A stretch of DNA of 64,000 nt, taken from Salarias fasciatus (taxonomy: Eukaryota; Chordata; Actinopteri; Blenniiformes; Blenniidae). Where the stretch lies: assembly GCF_902148845.1 (NCBI RefSeq), contig NC_043764.1:29814236-29878235 (forward strand). The letters are read 5' to 3'. The notes under the pieces were generated by a model. It was not told where the DNA came from, ran no database searches, and worked only from the letters and a program-made list of their open reading frames with translations. Below are positions 34,456 through 53,700 of this stretch, one piece after another (position 1 is the first letter of the stretch; every line of letters begins with the position of its first letter). The translations under genes and the position numbers were made by a program.

Positions 34456-37070
34456 AATATTACACATTAAATCCAGTAATTAACATAATACAACTTTTTG
34501 AATAAAATCTGATTATGAAAGAAGTTCACAATTTTTGTTCAGCAGTTGACTTACTGTCAGAATTCCTTCTTCACACCAGACCTATTCAAACTGATTTGTT
34601 TGTGACATTTCAGTAGTGCATTGATGCCACTGAGCTTATTAAACCGATAGTTTGGAAAAGCGTTCCATGTGCTTTTGAGGTTCTTATGAAATTGCAGAAT
34701 CCATTTGATTTTGAAAGTGACTAATTTTTTCCTTCTAACCCCTAAACATTTCTTTCTTCATTGTTTTTTCCTCCAAATGTAATATAATAATACTTTATCC
34801 AATCCCTTATGATATTTTTGGGGATGTGAGTGACAAAGAGACATACACACACCGAGATGTACTCTCTGTTTTAGAAACAAAGGCTTTTCCAAACACTTAG
34901 ATCTTTCCTTAACCAAGAGTTTAATTTATATATATTTTTTTTCAATAATTGGATAAAAATTAAAATTATAATTTTCTTTTTACTAAAGGTAGTGCTTTAC
35001 AGTGGCTTCTGTGTGATGGAAAGTAAGCAAAGCTTGACTTGATCTTTTCTTCTACGGTCCTCAGACTCTATATTTAACCAACATTTTCCTAGGACACTCA
35101 ATAACAGAAAATACGCAAATCTGTTCAGTGTTATGTTCATGTATTTGTTGTTTTCACATCTCTCTCCCTCTCTCTCTCTCTCTCGCACACACACAGCTGA
35201 GGTAAATAACACATCAGAAAGTGCTGTTCAGTGCAGTTGTTTCTAAATTCATTTAAAGATATAGATACTAAATGCATACATAAAGTGTGTAATTAAATGT
35301 ATCCTTACCTTTGTTGTTAAAATGACTCAAAAGGACTTGAAACCTAAAGTAACTCTGGACTTGAGGGCAAAGATTTGAGACTTACTTGTGACTTGCACGA
35401 GCAGTGGACTCTGTACATTATGTTCCACACATGTACTCAAAGTCTTTTCAGCATCCTTATTTTGCAGGCACTGATTGATTCAGATGATTCAAAGTCCCTG
35501 CGAATTGCTTTAAAAAGTAGTTTATGATTTATGAATATGCTTTATGAATATGTAACTTTGCTAAAATAATAAATTGATGTATCACATGGACTTTCCATTG
35601 TGATTTTTGTTGGTATTAAAGAACCAAAATAACATGCTCAAATTGTAATAGGAAATTGACATAAAGTGTGTCAAAGACAGACCTTGATACCTCTTTCCGT
35701 AGTTTGGTTTCCAGCTCCTCATGTCAAACAGATCAGCAATACAGATTAGCATAGTTCTAATCTGTATTGATCTTTCCTGCATCCATCCCATCCATTTTCT
35801 ACCTCAGGGCCGGGTCTCGGGGCAGCAGTCTCAGCAGGGATGCCCAGACTTCCCTGTCCCCAGACACTTCCTCCAGCTCCTCTGGGAGGATCCCAAGGCG
35901 TTCCCAGGCCAGCTGAGAGACATAGTCTCTCCAGTGTTGTCCTGGTCTTCCCCGGGGTCTCCTCCCAGTGGGACATGCCCGGAACACCTCCCTAGGGAGG
36001 CGTCCAGGAGGCATCCTAACAGATGCCCGACCTCCTCAGCTGGTCCCTCTCGATGTGGAGGAGTAGCGCCTCTACTCCGAGCTCCTCCCTGGTGACTGGC
36101 TCCTCACTCTATCTCTAAGGGAGCGCCCAGCCACCCTACGGAGGAAGCTCATTTCGACCGCTTGTATCCGGATCTTGTCCTTTCGGTCATGGACCCAAAG
36201 CTCATGACCATAGGTGAGGGTGGGAACGTAGATTGACCGGTAAATCGAGAGCTTCAACCTTTCGGCTCAGCTCCCTCTTCACCACAACGAACCGATACGA
36301 CTGATCACTGCGGACGCTGCACCGATCCGCCTGTCACCTCACGCTCCATCCATCCTCACTCGTGAACAAGACCCCAGATACTTTAACTCCTCCACTTGGG
36401 CCAGAGTCTCTCCACCTTCCTGCTCGGACAGGACTCAGCCTGCCGGTCTGCCGCTGATTGGCCTGTGCTGCGGCCTGACGTTCTGGAGAACTAAGATGTC
36501 CACCAAAACTAACGGGCAAAAGCTGCCGCTGACCGTTTTGGCAGCTTCAGTCGTAAGATGGACAGTTTGACTGGGGTTGTGGTGGATTGAATGTCTTCAT
36601 CACTGAAGGGTTAACGCAGCTGCTGGTCTCAGAAGTGGAGAGCCAAGCAGAGGAAGGTCAAACGGCTTCTTCCACATCAAAACAAGATACCAACTGATTG
36701 CATTGTGCCGGCCCTGGAATTCAAAACAACCCCCTGGAAGACTCGAGTCCTCTCCGCCCCCCACCCGCTCCAACAGCAACAGCAACGACCATCTGCGAAC
36801 GGGGACAGGACGACTGGAGCATCAACGGAGTGGGACAGGCCAAACGACAGACACACACTCTAGACTGATGAACTGAAACCACACACTGCCCCCATGACAC
36901 CCCCCCACCCGCTGCTCCACCGCCCCCCTCCTGCTGATGGACCAGACTCCATGCTGATTTGTCCTGACTCCACAGGTAAACACATCACTCCCTGAACGAG
37001 GCTTTTATAACACAGAGCACGGTGGATTTCATGCACTGCAGTCAAGAAGCCACATCCTGTGCTTTGTACA
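34453..37070. other. Intergenic region between mrpl49 and slc38a5
   Basis: AT-rich to about 35.7 kb, then a Rex-type LINE fragment (35775-36450), then GC-balanced sequence with no recognised genes. Confidence 0.6.
35775..36450 (-). mobile_element. Rex-type non-LTR retrotransposon, 3' fragment
   Basis: On the minus strand it encodes the familiar fish LINE C terminus: YRSIYVPTLTYGHELWV, EMSFLRRVAGRSLRDRVRS, MPPGRLPREVFRACPTGRRP, RGRP..HWRDYVSQLAWERL and REVWASLLRLLP. A non-coding tail with GGATGGGATGGATG follows. Frames are broken and the 5' part is absent. The exact clade (Rex1 or RTE-like) is from memory and uncertain. Confidence 0.75.
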
Positions 37071-37073
37071 GTT

Positions 37074-37079
37074 TTTATT
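37074..37079 (-). terminator. slc38a5 polyadenylation signal
   Basis: AATAAA on the minus strand, about 390 bases beyond the slc38a5 stop. Confidence 0.5.
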
Positions 37080-37468
37080 AAACAACAAAATCTTCTCTCC
37101 CCCAACATCCACAATTTAATTGCATCAATTAAAACAGTATAAAACCTTATATCTGCCTTTTGTCTGACATGCTTGGACATGTTTTTCAAATTAAACTTAC
37201 AGTAATGTTCAATTAGTATAAATAATTAAACATATCAAACAACAAAACTGGATTTTGGTTTTCAAAAATATTCAAAATATTATACAGACAGACTAAATAA
37301 TTTCTAAATCAAAGCTCTGGTAATCAGATGTGTTCCTCATTGGTTGTAACATACACCGCATTGACCCGTGCTAAGGCAGATTGCTCTCATTGGCTGAGGG
37401 ACGTCCTGGTGGTGCACGTGTAGCTGGACGGGAACAATAACAACGCCGGGCTCCTCGGCACGCTGTCC

Positions 37469-42032
<4,564 letters not shown>

Positions 42033-42156
42033 AGCGACTGTTCCAGTAGAAACACCGTGTCTTCAAACAGATGGCAGCTTGGGAAAATAATGAAGATGGA
42101 TTACTATTTTGTTAATGTCAGAAATAAGCTTAGAACTCAAGAAAACTGAACACACA

Positions 42157-42208
<52 letters not shown>

Positions 42209-44617
42209 ACCAAGCAGTGATGCTACTGAGTCAGAGCACATCCTCGGCTCGTGTGTGCTTTCTGTCCGAGGCGGTTTATCTCCACCAGAAGAGATAAAGG
42301 ACAGGACAAAAACAGAGCGGCGATGGAGACAGCTGACCGGCGAGCACATGGCGAGCAGAGCGGCGTCCATGTGGTCCGGCCGCCGCAGGAGGAACATCGG
42401 GGGTTCATACGGTCGCGTGTGGCCAAGCCGTGTTGGGTAATGTGGTCAAACGTGCAACGAGTTTTCGTCATACACTGTTTCCTCATGCCTGCCGCTGCCC
42501 TCAGCAGGATAATTCACCCTCCCCCAGGGGAAACTGCCCCTTCATGGCTTAATAACTGGTTGGAAGTGCTGACTTGACCTTGAAGCTCTTTGATCCAGTC
42601 ATGTTCCCTCATCTGTCCTCAAGCCGTGATCGGAAATGCATTGATGCTGATCTGATTCATGGACTCCAAAGCAGAATGTTCATGTTCAGAAATCTGCATG
42701 ACAGCCAAACCTTTACCCCCATTCTCCGTGTGTGCAGTTTAGGAAAAACCCTTCAGACCCAGAAACGTGAGGAAGGACGACTTTAGCTGCTACCTTCCAG
42801 CAATGTGACCGGCGTCAACGTGCACATGTGAACCACAAACACAGCCATGTGTCTGCGTCGGGTCAAATGTAGCAATGGAAGAACAAACACCATAAAGGTG
42901 CAGGGACGCCACGCTTGCTTCCAGATCATATCTGTTTACCGTTTGCTTGAACATGTGGAGAAGCTGAGCAGGCAGAACGCGAAAGAGACGGAGAATCCTG
43001 AAAGAAGACAATCCTGATCGCAAGAACTCAGACTGATGCTGAATTTATATAATCGTCATCATTAATTTGGAGATTAGCTCTTGTGTATTAAACAAGAGAA
43101 ATGTGGAGACCTGAGCAGACATCGCACCTCGTCCTCGTTGATCCTGATCTGCACTCAGCCCCTCCTGTACACCCCGACACCTGTGGCCGTTCATCCACCC
43201 CAGCAACACGATCAAACATGACACCGCTAGCGGACGCCTGATATCCAAACAACCAGGACGCAGGAATGAGATTCAGCATACAGTGACCTGCTTGATGGTT
43301 CTGATGATCAACTGAATACCGATCAATTAGCCCTGGATCTGCTGGCTCCCAGGGCGGAGTTCCCTGAGCTCACACTGCTTCTAAACAGCTGGCGTCTCCC
43401 ATCAGGGAGAGCCAGCACAGGCTGATCCGGGGTGGGCTCTCCAGACCTGCAGCCGTGGAGATGACGACAGAAACGTTCATTCACACCTTCCAACGATTCA
43501 GTTTGAAAGACCAAATTCATCCTGAATGTCAGCTGATCTCCCTGCTGCTTCTGCACAACATCGACGCACCGAGGCAGACAGGTGGCATGGCGACACAGAG
43601 GTTAGAGAAGTGAGTTTCCTGGTCCGATTCCCTCTGCTTCTTATTCGGTGTGGTTCTGTTGAACTGTGGTCAGGTTACATGCGGAGAAGTAATTTTCCAA
43701 TCATCAGTATGTCTTCAGCTTAATTCTTTCAGCTAATAAAAAAAGCTGGAATGTCAGTGTGGTCAGTGTGGCGCTGTGGCCGCGCAGATATGAGGGTGAA
43801 CGAAGCCTGCGGGGCTCCAGCTGTGGGTGTCTATTCCCTGCAGGCCTCAGTAATCACCGTAAAGAGATAACAGCTGAAAATGACCCCGCTGCTCAAACAT
43901 GACTGAGCTGGCTCCTCAGACATTGACACTTCGTTCAAATTAGTCACGTGGACTCCATTCAGAAGATTCCCCCTCAGAGAGGAAACCACTGGTCTCTCAT
44001 TGGCAGAACTGACAACATGAACTCTCTGCATGCTAAAGAAATGCACTTTGATTTAGGGTTCACTTTAAAGTCTGTGTGCCTGCCGCTCATTCAGAGGAAG
44101 TCTGCAAACTGAAGGAAAGTTGAACAATAGACAAAAAAAAATCAGCAATAAATAGATTTTACTGACGGTTATAATTCAGTGGAGTGTAGATAAATTATTA
44201 CTTTCAGTTGAGAACGCGCTGTGTTGCAAAGAGGGAGAGTAGCAAAGGTCCAGAGTTTTCCCTCGGTTGCGTCATTTGTGTGTTTGTGACGCTGACACAC
44301 CCTCTGAACGACGCACCAATCAGACGCCACAAATCAGGACGTTCACCACTCACAACCAAACAAAGCTGCTGTCACTGTCCACTCCGATTCCTGTCACCTG
44401 CCTTCAGTAAACGGATCCTCAAGTGTTCCAGTTTAATCCACGAAAAACCAGGACACAGCGAGGGGACCATCAATTAATAACCAGATTTAGTTTGTAAAGA
44501 AATTCAACAATGCAAATACTCAGCCATTGTCAGAATATTTAGAATGACAGAAAGTCTTTCTGCAGAACAGAGTTCAATCATTCACCCAGCGGCACATCCA
44601 GAAATATTAGTTTTTCA

Positions 44618-44662
44618 ATTCAATTCAATTCAATTTTATTTATATAGCACATTTAAAAAACA
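44618..44662 (+). repeat. Teleost interspersed-repeat tail (CAATT)n-TTTATTTATATAGC
   Basis: Four CAATT units followed by TTTATTTATATAGCACA, a widespread teleost repeat end. Confidence 0.55.
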
Positions 44663-45418
44663 GTGTGATCCAGTGTGATTCAGGGAGGCCCTAAAATCCA
44701 CTGAAACTTGAGAATAAATTGCTCTTTCTGTTTGAGTTTGTGACGTAACTCAAACAGCCTCAGATCATCAGGATGTTTACAGCAGATCGACCTGCTGGAC
44801 GCGCCGAGCCCCGACAAACACACACTGAAAAGTGACACCGTGCAAGTCAAACGCATGTGAACAAACCTTACAGTAAACCATGCACGTCGGTCACACTGCA
44901 AGCTCTGAATACATCCACTGGAATAAACGTTCTATCTGACGCTCCACTTTCAGGAAGAAAAGCACATTTAAAAGTTTCTTTTTGTTATTGTTGCTTCATA
45001 TTCGGTTTATTCTGTTAGTAAACCTGCTTCAACGCGCGCGTGCATGTGTGTGTGTGTGTGTGTGTACACAATATCAAGCTTGCATCCTTTTTTTTTTAAA
45101 CCTTTAGTAGGTCAGTCTGCAAACAGTATATTGATCTAACATCAGCATAAGAAAAACTTACTCTGTAACACCAAAGCAGACATGTTGAGAGAAAGAAAAA
45201 CTTTATAAACTGTGTTTTCCCACAACATTTTATAGGCTGTCACCTCCAAGGAAAACATTTTTTAGACATTTTAAAATTCAGCCCCCGAGAGAAATTTGGC
45301 TGAATTTGGTCGAATGTGTAGATTTACATGCTAAAAATAACAAACAAAAGCAAAACATTTTTTAAAACTGCTGCTTATAATAGCATTTATTGTCTTACCA
45401 TCTACATAAAACACAATG

Positions 45419-45419
<1 letters not shown>

Positions 45420-45453
<34 letters not shown>
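45420..45453. repeat. (AAT)n microsatellite
   Basis: Eleven or so AAT units. Confidence 0.9.
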
Positions 45454-45454
<1 letters not shown>

Positions 45455-48043
45455 GAAAAAATGATGAGAATGAGAGAAAATGTGAATTCTGAACACCCCT
45501 GAGTGTCTCACGAAGCTGTTGCGGCGTCAGTTTTAGGTTTGGTACAAAGTGTTAAAACCAGCCACGCAGCCGGCTCCTCTGTTAGTTGAATTAGCCTCAG
45601 CAGTACGGCAAGACGAGTTCCTCCCTCACATTCCTGCTGTTCTCCCGGTGCTGGGCTGTTCCCGAGCACATGGCGCACGGTGCAGAGCGGACTTACCTCC
45701 AGGAGCAGGGGCAGTGCAGCGTCTGAGGCACAGGGGAGCATGTGTGGCAAGCCTGCGATCAGAACAACGATTTGGTCTGGGAGGAGGGTTCGGCTGGTCA
45801 GAGTCTGGGGAGAGGGGAGCAAATGTGGGAACAGGGAGGGCTGTTGGAGATCCTGGTCTCAGGTTTCTCATGTTGTCACGTGTAGGGGGCACTCCTCTCA
45901 CTTCCCCCCAAAAATGGAAGGTTCTGTGGGGAATACGTTGAGTTCCTATGGCCTGCTCATACACACCGTGCCTGTATTGTTTGAACTGACTTCCTCTTCT
46001 CTGAGCTGCTTCAACGTGCAGAAATGTATAGGGAGGGTGGTCGGCACGTGGTTACGTAAGAGCGGCGAGCTGCCGGCAGGGCCACTCTGCACCAGAAGAA
46101 GACTGGAAAAAGCTGGCCGCATGAGATCGATGTGGAAAAGTTTCACTCAAAGGTAAATAAATCAACCTGGTCTGCAGCGAAGCAGCTGAGGTGACCTGAC
46201 CCTGCAGCTGAGCGCCGCTCCACACAGCAGATGGCCCAGGACACTTATATTCTCATGGCTATTTTGGTGAGTTGTTACCAGGAACACAGAGTTTTCCACC
46301 GAGTGGCCCTTTGCTCATTTCATCAGTTCAACATAAACACAAATCAGTTTAATTCATGGAGCACCAAACAGAACACAGTCCGCTCAAAACACCTTTACAG
46401 GGAATAAAGAACGATTCCACATGAGCAAGTTCAGCAGCAGGGGGAAGGAAACACTGTTAACAGGAAGAGACCTGCAGAACCAGACCCAGAGGAGACTTTC
46501 TGTGTCAAACAGCAAAAACAACAACAGATAAAAGACCTATTTTAATTCTTTTTCAATGAATAAAAAAAACATGAAATAATGTTCTATTAACAGTTTTGAC
46601 AAAATATCTCTGAATATCATCAGTGTAAAAATAAAAATACGACAACAGCTTCACAAAGACAATGTTTTAACAAACAGACTGTGACCTTCTGTTTGTGAGC
46701 ATGATAAGATATTGTAGTAAACGTAGCTTTTCATTTAGCAGCACCCCCAGAGCCCAGGCCGAGCTGGCCCAGGCCAGACCTGCCACACGACCAGCACCCC
46801 GTCGGACCCAGGGGGCCCCAGGAAACCGTCCGACCAAGACCCAAACCCCCCAAACAGGAAGCACCTGAGGGGGAGAGCAGGGAAGAGCAGCCCCAGGGGA
46901 AGGAGCCCCAGGCCCCGGCACGCCATGCCAGGTCAAGACGGACCGGGCCTCTGGGCCGGCGGGACCAGAGGAGAGACCCTACACACCCTCAGAGGCCGTA
47001 TCAGACCGATACTAGTCAGAGGACAACTTATCGTTTTGCTGACGTTTGAAATGTGCTCAGTCTGTGGAAGGTGTGAAAAGCTGGAAACCAGGAAACCAAG
47101 TCCGATTCTAAGAAGGGTTTTGGACCCATGTAAACCAGGTTCATGAGATCAAATAGTATCATTATTGATTTTTATAGACGCATTTTATTTTGAGTACATG
47201 TGAAACTTAAAATTAATGTTGTATTTGCATTAAAAACAATTCTTTCCACTTACAGTTTTAACTGTCTTTATCTGCTAAAGAACATCTTATAAAGATCATA
47301 TAGTATCGACGATTTTCTTCATAAAGTATTTGTATTCTGTCCTATTGATTCCCAGCTGGTGACATCTTTAAATCACCTGTAAATCGCTTTAAGAGACATA
47401 AAGTCGAACCTAAAGGTATGAAACCATCAGGAGTAACAGCAGGAAAACAAACACAAGTCTACACACTGCTGTGAGCTCATGAGGCAGAAGAGGGAACGAT
47501 GATGTGAGTTTATATTATAGAACACACCAGGTGTGTCTCAGGTGGCTGCAGTCACCCGAAGCACCCAGCAGGAGGACGGTCAGCTCACCAGTTCACTCTG
47601 CAGAGACACTCAGACGACATATCGGGTGAAATCTGATATGATATAACACTGACATACACCACATTCCCAAAACAACGTCTATTGTTATTTTTTTCCCTTG
47701 TTCAACACACACACACACACAGCAGGTGAGTTGCCAGATAAATTGATTCCTCTGAGTGGATGTATAAATAGTCTGCCTTTAGAGGATTAGACAGAAAGCA
47801 ATAGCCTCTCACCTGGATCAACACGAGTGACTCCAAACACGCACGTACACACACACACACACACAGTTTCGGAAAGCTTTGTGTGTAGAAAACACTCAAA
47901 AGAACCTCCACAGACCTAATTACACCTGAAACACAACAGATTTCACTGTGAATGAAATACAGGAAGGATAAAACCAACACTGTGTTCAGATTCTGATTCG
48001 ATTCAGACCAGATGAAGCCAATTAATTCTCCTTTAAATGACCA

Positions 48044-48113
<70 letters not shown>
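48044..48113. repeat. (GT)n microsatellite
   Basis: Pure GT run of about 35 units, 300 bases upstream of the slc2a1 first coding exon. Confidence 0.95.
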
Positions 48114-48115
<2 letters not shown>

Positions 48116-48413
48116 GGGATGAGTAGTAGAATAATTGCTGTGTTCTCGGGGACATCAGCTCTCTGATTCAGGGCCTCTCCTGGACTCAGGGATCCTGCTG
48201 AGATCCACTTAGTGCTCACGTCACTAAGCTGCTTACTGCAGCAGGTGAATGGACAGAGAAACTCAGTAAGGTGTGTTTACACTCGGGCTGGACGGCCTCG
48301 GCATGCAGACAGCATCATGACCGCGGCATGTTTTTGTTGAGGAAGCCACGCCTGATCACCACAGTCCGTCGGTTTCTGCATTGTGTTGTGGACGAGCGGA
48401 CACTGAGAGCCTG

Positions 48414-50695
48414 ATGGAGTCCAGTGGAAAGGTAACCGCAGCTCGATGCATGGCACCGATCAGATGTAGGAGCCAAACTGAAGGAGGCGACGCTCTGTTT
48501 GCTCTGATGTCAACATGCAGTGTATGGATTAGCTCTGAAAACACATGATTTACTGCTGGGTTTGGCCAAGATTCACCACCAGAAACAGTTTCTCTTTCTA
48601 GTTAAAGTTATAAATGATTAAAAAAAGTCTTAAAAATATTTTATAAAATGTCTATTATTCTAAATTACAATGAAGAAGTCAAGAAATGCAGAAATAGTGA
48701 AGCAATATCTACATCGTATGAGCTGAGTTATCTTCATTTTAAGGGTTAAACATGTTTCGAGGCTCCAGACGAATTTAATCTGCTGTAATGTGATGAAATT
48801 GAAGGTTTTAGTTATGAGTTTTCAGACCTTTAGTTCATTTGAAACCAGTCTTCTGTATACTGAACACACATGAGGCCTCATTCCTCTTATACACACCCTA
48901 ATCAAAAACAGAATCTGTGTAATCAGGCTATACACTCTGTTTCATGTTGAAGTCATTTTGGTCATTTTCCTGGATTGATTTGTAGTAATCTCTTCTTAAA
49001 ACGCACCTCTTTTCCTTGGCTTTTAACACCACCTTGATTGTTTATTTTATGTGCACAGGTCTTTTATCCTTCATTATTATGTTGTCTGTTTTAATGTCTA
49101 TTTTTATTGATTATTTTAATGTACAGCACTTTGATAACCTTGGGTTTGTTTAAACTGTGCTTGATAAATAAAGATGGATTGGATTGGATGGATTGGTAGA
49201 CTTTGTGTCAGTCAGTGTGTCGTGTGTGTGTCATAACGACCTCGCTGACAGCGTTTTCTCTGTTCTTCCTGTGCGAGCAGGTCACGCCCCAGCTGATGCT
49301 GGCCGTGGGAACGGCTGTGATCGGCTCGCTCCAGTTTGGCTACAACACCGGCGTCATCAATGCTCCTCAAACTGTGAGTCTCCGCTTTTATATCATAAAG
49401 AGAGAGAGAAAGAATGGATCAGAGAGAGTGGTATTTAGGGTTCAGAGACAGTGACGAGCACGTAACACTGGTACAACGTTTCTGTAAAAATCTAAGAAAT
49501 AATGTGGTCTGACGGTAAAACAGAGAAGTGAGGGCAGACGAGGGGGACTGGTGGACTGCAGCTGGTTCAGACTGGTGGTCCTGTTAAATTGCGTCCGAGT
49601 CTGCGTTGTGGGTTTGTGTTTCAGACCATTGAGAACTTCTACAACGAGACGTGGAGCAGCCGGTTCTCGGAGCCCATCTCTCAGCCCACGCTGACGGCCC
49701 TGTGGTCCCTGTCGGTGGCCATCTTCTCCGTGGGGGGCATGTTTGGCTCCTTCTCCGTCGCCCTCTTCGTGAACCGCTTCGGCCGGTACGGCTCCTCTGA
49801 CTGCAACATTCCTTTGATGTTTTCCATGAAGAAAGATCACTGATGCTTCTGTTCCTTGATCGCAACAGGAAGAACTCCATGCTCATGGCCAATGTCCTGG
49901 CCTTCATCGCTGCTGCGTTCATGGGCTTCTCCCAGCTGGCCGGCTCCTTCGAGATGCTCATCGTTGGACGTTTCATCATCGGTCTGTATTCAGGCCTCTC
50001 CACCGGCTTCGTGCCCATGTACGTTGAGGAGATCTCCCCGACCTCGCTCCGGGGAGCGTTGGGCACGCTGCACCAGCTGGGCGTGGTTGTTGGTATCCTC
50101 ATGGCACAGGTGAGATCTTTAACCCACAGATCCTCTTCAGCTCATATTTTAAATAATCTTCAACGTAACGGGTTTTAACAAATCACTCATCGAAGTTCTT
50201 TCATTTCTAAATCTAAATTAATGGTCATTTTAATCTGCATTGATTCACTTCATTAATAAACTGGCACCACGATGCTTCTGCACTGTATTTTCCACATAGG
50301 GTAAATATGAAATCGAGTCTTAAACTGCATGAGGCTGTTCTCTTTGAAAGTTTGTTTGCAGACGTTGAGCTGGACTTTCTAAATCTGGCATGTTTCTAAC
50401 GTTCTGCCTCTCTCCTGAGTTCATGGCTTCATCCCAAACTGACTGTAATGCAGAGCTGTTTAATTGGATCCTGGATGTACCTGCGGTGTGTTCATGCCTG
50501 CTGAAGTTTGTTGTGTCTGTGCTGTGCAGATCTTTGGGATCGACTCCATCATGGGGAATGCCTCCCTGTGGCCTCTCCTGCTGGGTTTCACCGTGTTACC
50601 GGCGGTCCTGCAGTGCGCTCTGCTGCCCATCTGTCCCGAGAGCCCCCGCTACCTTCTGATCAACTGCAACGAGGAAACCAAGGCCCGCAATGGTA

Positions 50696-50736
<41 letters not shown>

Positions 50737-53700
50737 CAGGGCCAGGCACCGATGAGCGGGTGCCCATTTTCAATGACAGTTTCATTAAAAACATTCAAAG
50801 AGCACGTCTTAGCAGAAGGCAGGATTAAAATGACATGGACGAAGCTAACTTCTGTCTGAAAGCTAAAAAACAAACAACCATAAACCCCCCCCAAAACATT
50901 TGTGTACATTCCCAGGAGAGTGGAGAGGCCTCTGGTGTGGGATCCAATATGGCCGCCACCATGGCAGCTTCCGTGTGGTCGCTGCCATTTTGTTGATTAA
51001 GTCTGACAGATGCACAAAATACACAATCTGTGAAACATGTTCGCCTGTTCATCCCAGGACACAGAGAGAGAGAGGCATTAACCAAACCTGGCCTGCAGGG
51101 AAATTAGCCTTTAAGCTAACATGTATGTTTATGCACTGTTGGATGAAGCCAGACTACCTCAAGAAAATCCACAGATGCACAGGAAGAACATGCAATCTCC
51201 TCACAGAAAGGCCCAGTAATCGGCTCATTTCTCAGTCAGCTCCCAGCCGTGTCCGTCTTCATCGCCGACTGTCCCGCAGTGTTGATCAAGCTCCGGGGCT
51301 CCGACGACGTGAGCGAGGACATGGAGGAGATGAGGGAGGAGAGCCAGATGATGATGAGGGAGAAGAAGGTGACCATTCCCGAGCTGTTCAGATCGCCGGT
51401 CTACCGCCAGCCCATCTTCATCGCCATCATGCTGCAGCTGTCCCAGCAGCTGTCTGGAATCAACGCCGTGAGTCCTGCTGGGAGGGTCCGGGACCGCCGT
51501 GAGGAGGACAGACGTCCAGCAGGCTGGAGTCAGTGACCTTACTCTCATTCGCAGGTCTTTTACTATTCGACTCGGATCTTCGAGCGAGCCGGGGTGTCGC
51601 AGCCCGTCTACGCAACCATCGGAGCCGGAGTGGTCAACACTGCATTCACCGTGGTCTCTGTACGTGCACGCACATAAACACACATGCATCTCCGCTTGGT
51701 CCATCTTTGACGCTGCAACAGCCCCTCCTGTCTGGTGCAGCTGTTTGTGGTGGAGCGCGTCGGCCGGAGGCCTCTGCACCTCACCGGTTTAATGGGAATG
51801 GCGGTTTCAGCCATCTGTCTGACTGTTGCCATGGCGTTATTGGTGAGTTCCTGAAAACACATCCGACTCCCCAGGTGACGAATCGGAGCCCTGTGATGTG
51901 AAGCGCCGCGGTGTGGTGGGTTTGTCTCCTCAGGACCAGCACAGCTGGATGTCCTACGTCAGCATCGTGGCCATCTTCAGCTTCGTGGCCTTCTTTGAGA
52001 TCGGCCCCGGCCCCATCCCCTGGTTCATTGTGGCTGAGCTCTTCAGTCAGGGCCCGCGGCCCGCCGCCATCGCCGTGGCCGGTTTCTCCAACTGGTCGGC
52101 CAACTTTTTAGTGGGGATGTGCTTCCAGTATGTCGAGGTAAAGCAGGTTTTATGGAGCTCTACTTTTGGAAACCTCTAACCCCGTTTATGGGGAAATTTT
52201 TGAATTTTTTTTAAACAACAGTGAGAAAGATTATCAACCTGTGAGAAACTTTTTGAAACTGCTTCCATTGGACAGACTCAGTGCCTTGTATGTCAGCCAC
52301 TGCTGTGTCAATGTGTGTGTGGAAGGTGAATGTGATTAACAGTGTAAGGCACCATCCAGGCATGTCTCAGAAAATTTGACTGTCAGTATTTTTTGTCACT
52401 CATTTCAGAAAGTGAAATCCAAATATTTCACAGATTCATTATATATTGAATTAATACTTCAAGCCTTTTTTTCTTGAGCTTTGGATGATTGTGGCTCACA
52501 GATAATGAAAACCCAGAGTTCACTGTCTCAGAAAATGTGAATATTGTGACATAGTTCCATCTGCACTGCGATCAGCTGATGAACTCAAAGCACCTGCAAA
52601 GGTCTCTGAGCCTTTAAATGGTCTCAGTCTGGGTTTGTACGCTGCACAATCCTGGGGAAGACTGCTGACTTGGCAGATGTCCAGAAGACTCTGACGCTCT
52701 CCACAAGGAGGATAAGCCACAGAAGGTAAAAGGTTAAAGGCTACAGAAGCTGGTTGTTCACAGAGAGCTGTTCCCAGGCACATCAACAGAAAGCTGAGTG
52801 GAAGCAGAAAGTGTGGCGCTAAAAGGTGCTTCAGGCGAAGGGGTGAATATGCAAATGAAATGCATCTAAGATTCTGGGGGAGTTTCAGAAGGAGCAGGCT
52901 GAGGCTGGAGTCAGAGCATGGAGAGACACGGCACACGGACCAATGCTGGATCTGGAAACAAAGGAGGGATTAAGTTACTGCTGAACCAGAGACCAGGTCA
53001 GGAGCGTCTTACCTGGACGGTGGAGAAAAAGACCTGGACTGCCAAAGTACTTTTTCAGATAAAAGTCAGTGTTGGATTTAATTTGTAAATCCAGGTTCTG
53101 GAGTCTGTTGGATGAGCTGAGGGACTCAGAGTCCGTGCTACTTGAAGTCCAGTGTGACGTTTCCACAGACAGCGATGCTGTTTGCTGCCATTCGTCTGCT
53201 GCTGCCGGTCCACTGTGTTCAACAACAACCCAACACAGCCATCTGTCAAGACGCTTTAGAGCAGTTCAAGCTTCCCTCTGCTGACCAACCGCATTGATTC
53301 AGCAATTCATGCTAAAGGAGGCCCAGCCGAGTCCCGAGTGCAGAGAAACCAACATACTTTTCAGAAGCCTGACATTTCTGTTAATAGGTATTTTTGATCT
53401 AATGTAATATTCACATTTTCTGAGACAGCGATTTCAAGAAATAAAGACTAGAAATATTAATTCTAGGTGTATTTGAGTTTCACTTTCTGAAGTGACAAAA
53501 ATGTCGAACTTTTTCATGACTTTCTAAAGCTTTGAGAAGAACCTGTAAATTCAAGTATTTACACTTTTTAAAACCAAACAGAATAAAAAACAACAACAAC
53601 AACAACAAACAAACCTGAATCTTCTCCTTCAGCAACTGTGTGGGCCGTACGTCTTCATCATCTTCACCATCCTCCTGCTGGGCTTCTTCGCCTTCACCTA

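Larger units (their letters stand above)
42033..48413. other. Intergenic region between slc38a5 and slc2a1
   Basis: Head-to-head gap of 6.4 kb. It contains (GT)n at 42162-42205 and 48044-48113, (CA)n at 47705-47720, (AAT)n at 45420-45453, a SINE-like B-box fragment near 43570-43640, a CAATT-repeat fish interspersed tail at 44620-44660, and a GC-rich repeat-like block at 46735-46990. An open segment on both strands lies at 45508-46155. No recognised gene. Confidence 0.6.

Noticed and set aside
46667-46990. Gly/Pro/Trp-rich minus-strand protein
   Set aside because: The composition follows GC-rich repeat-like DNA; no motif, no splice context.
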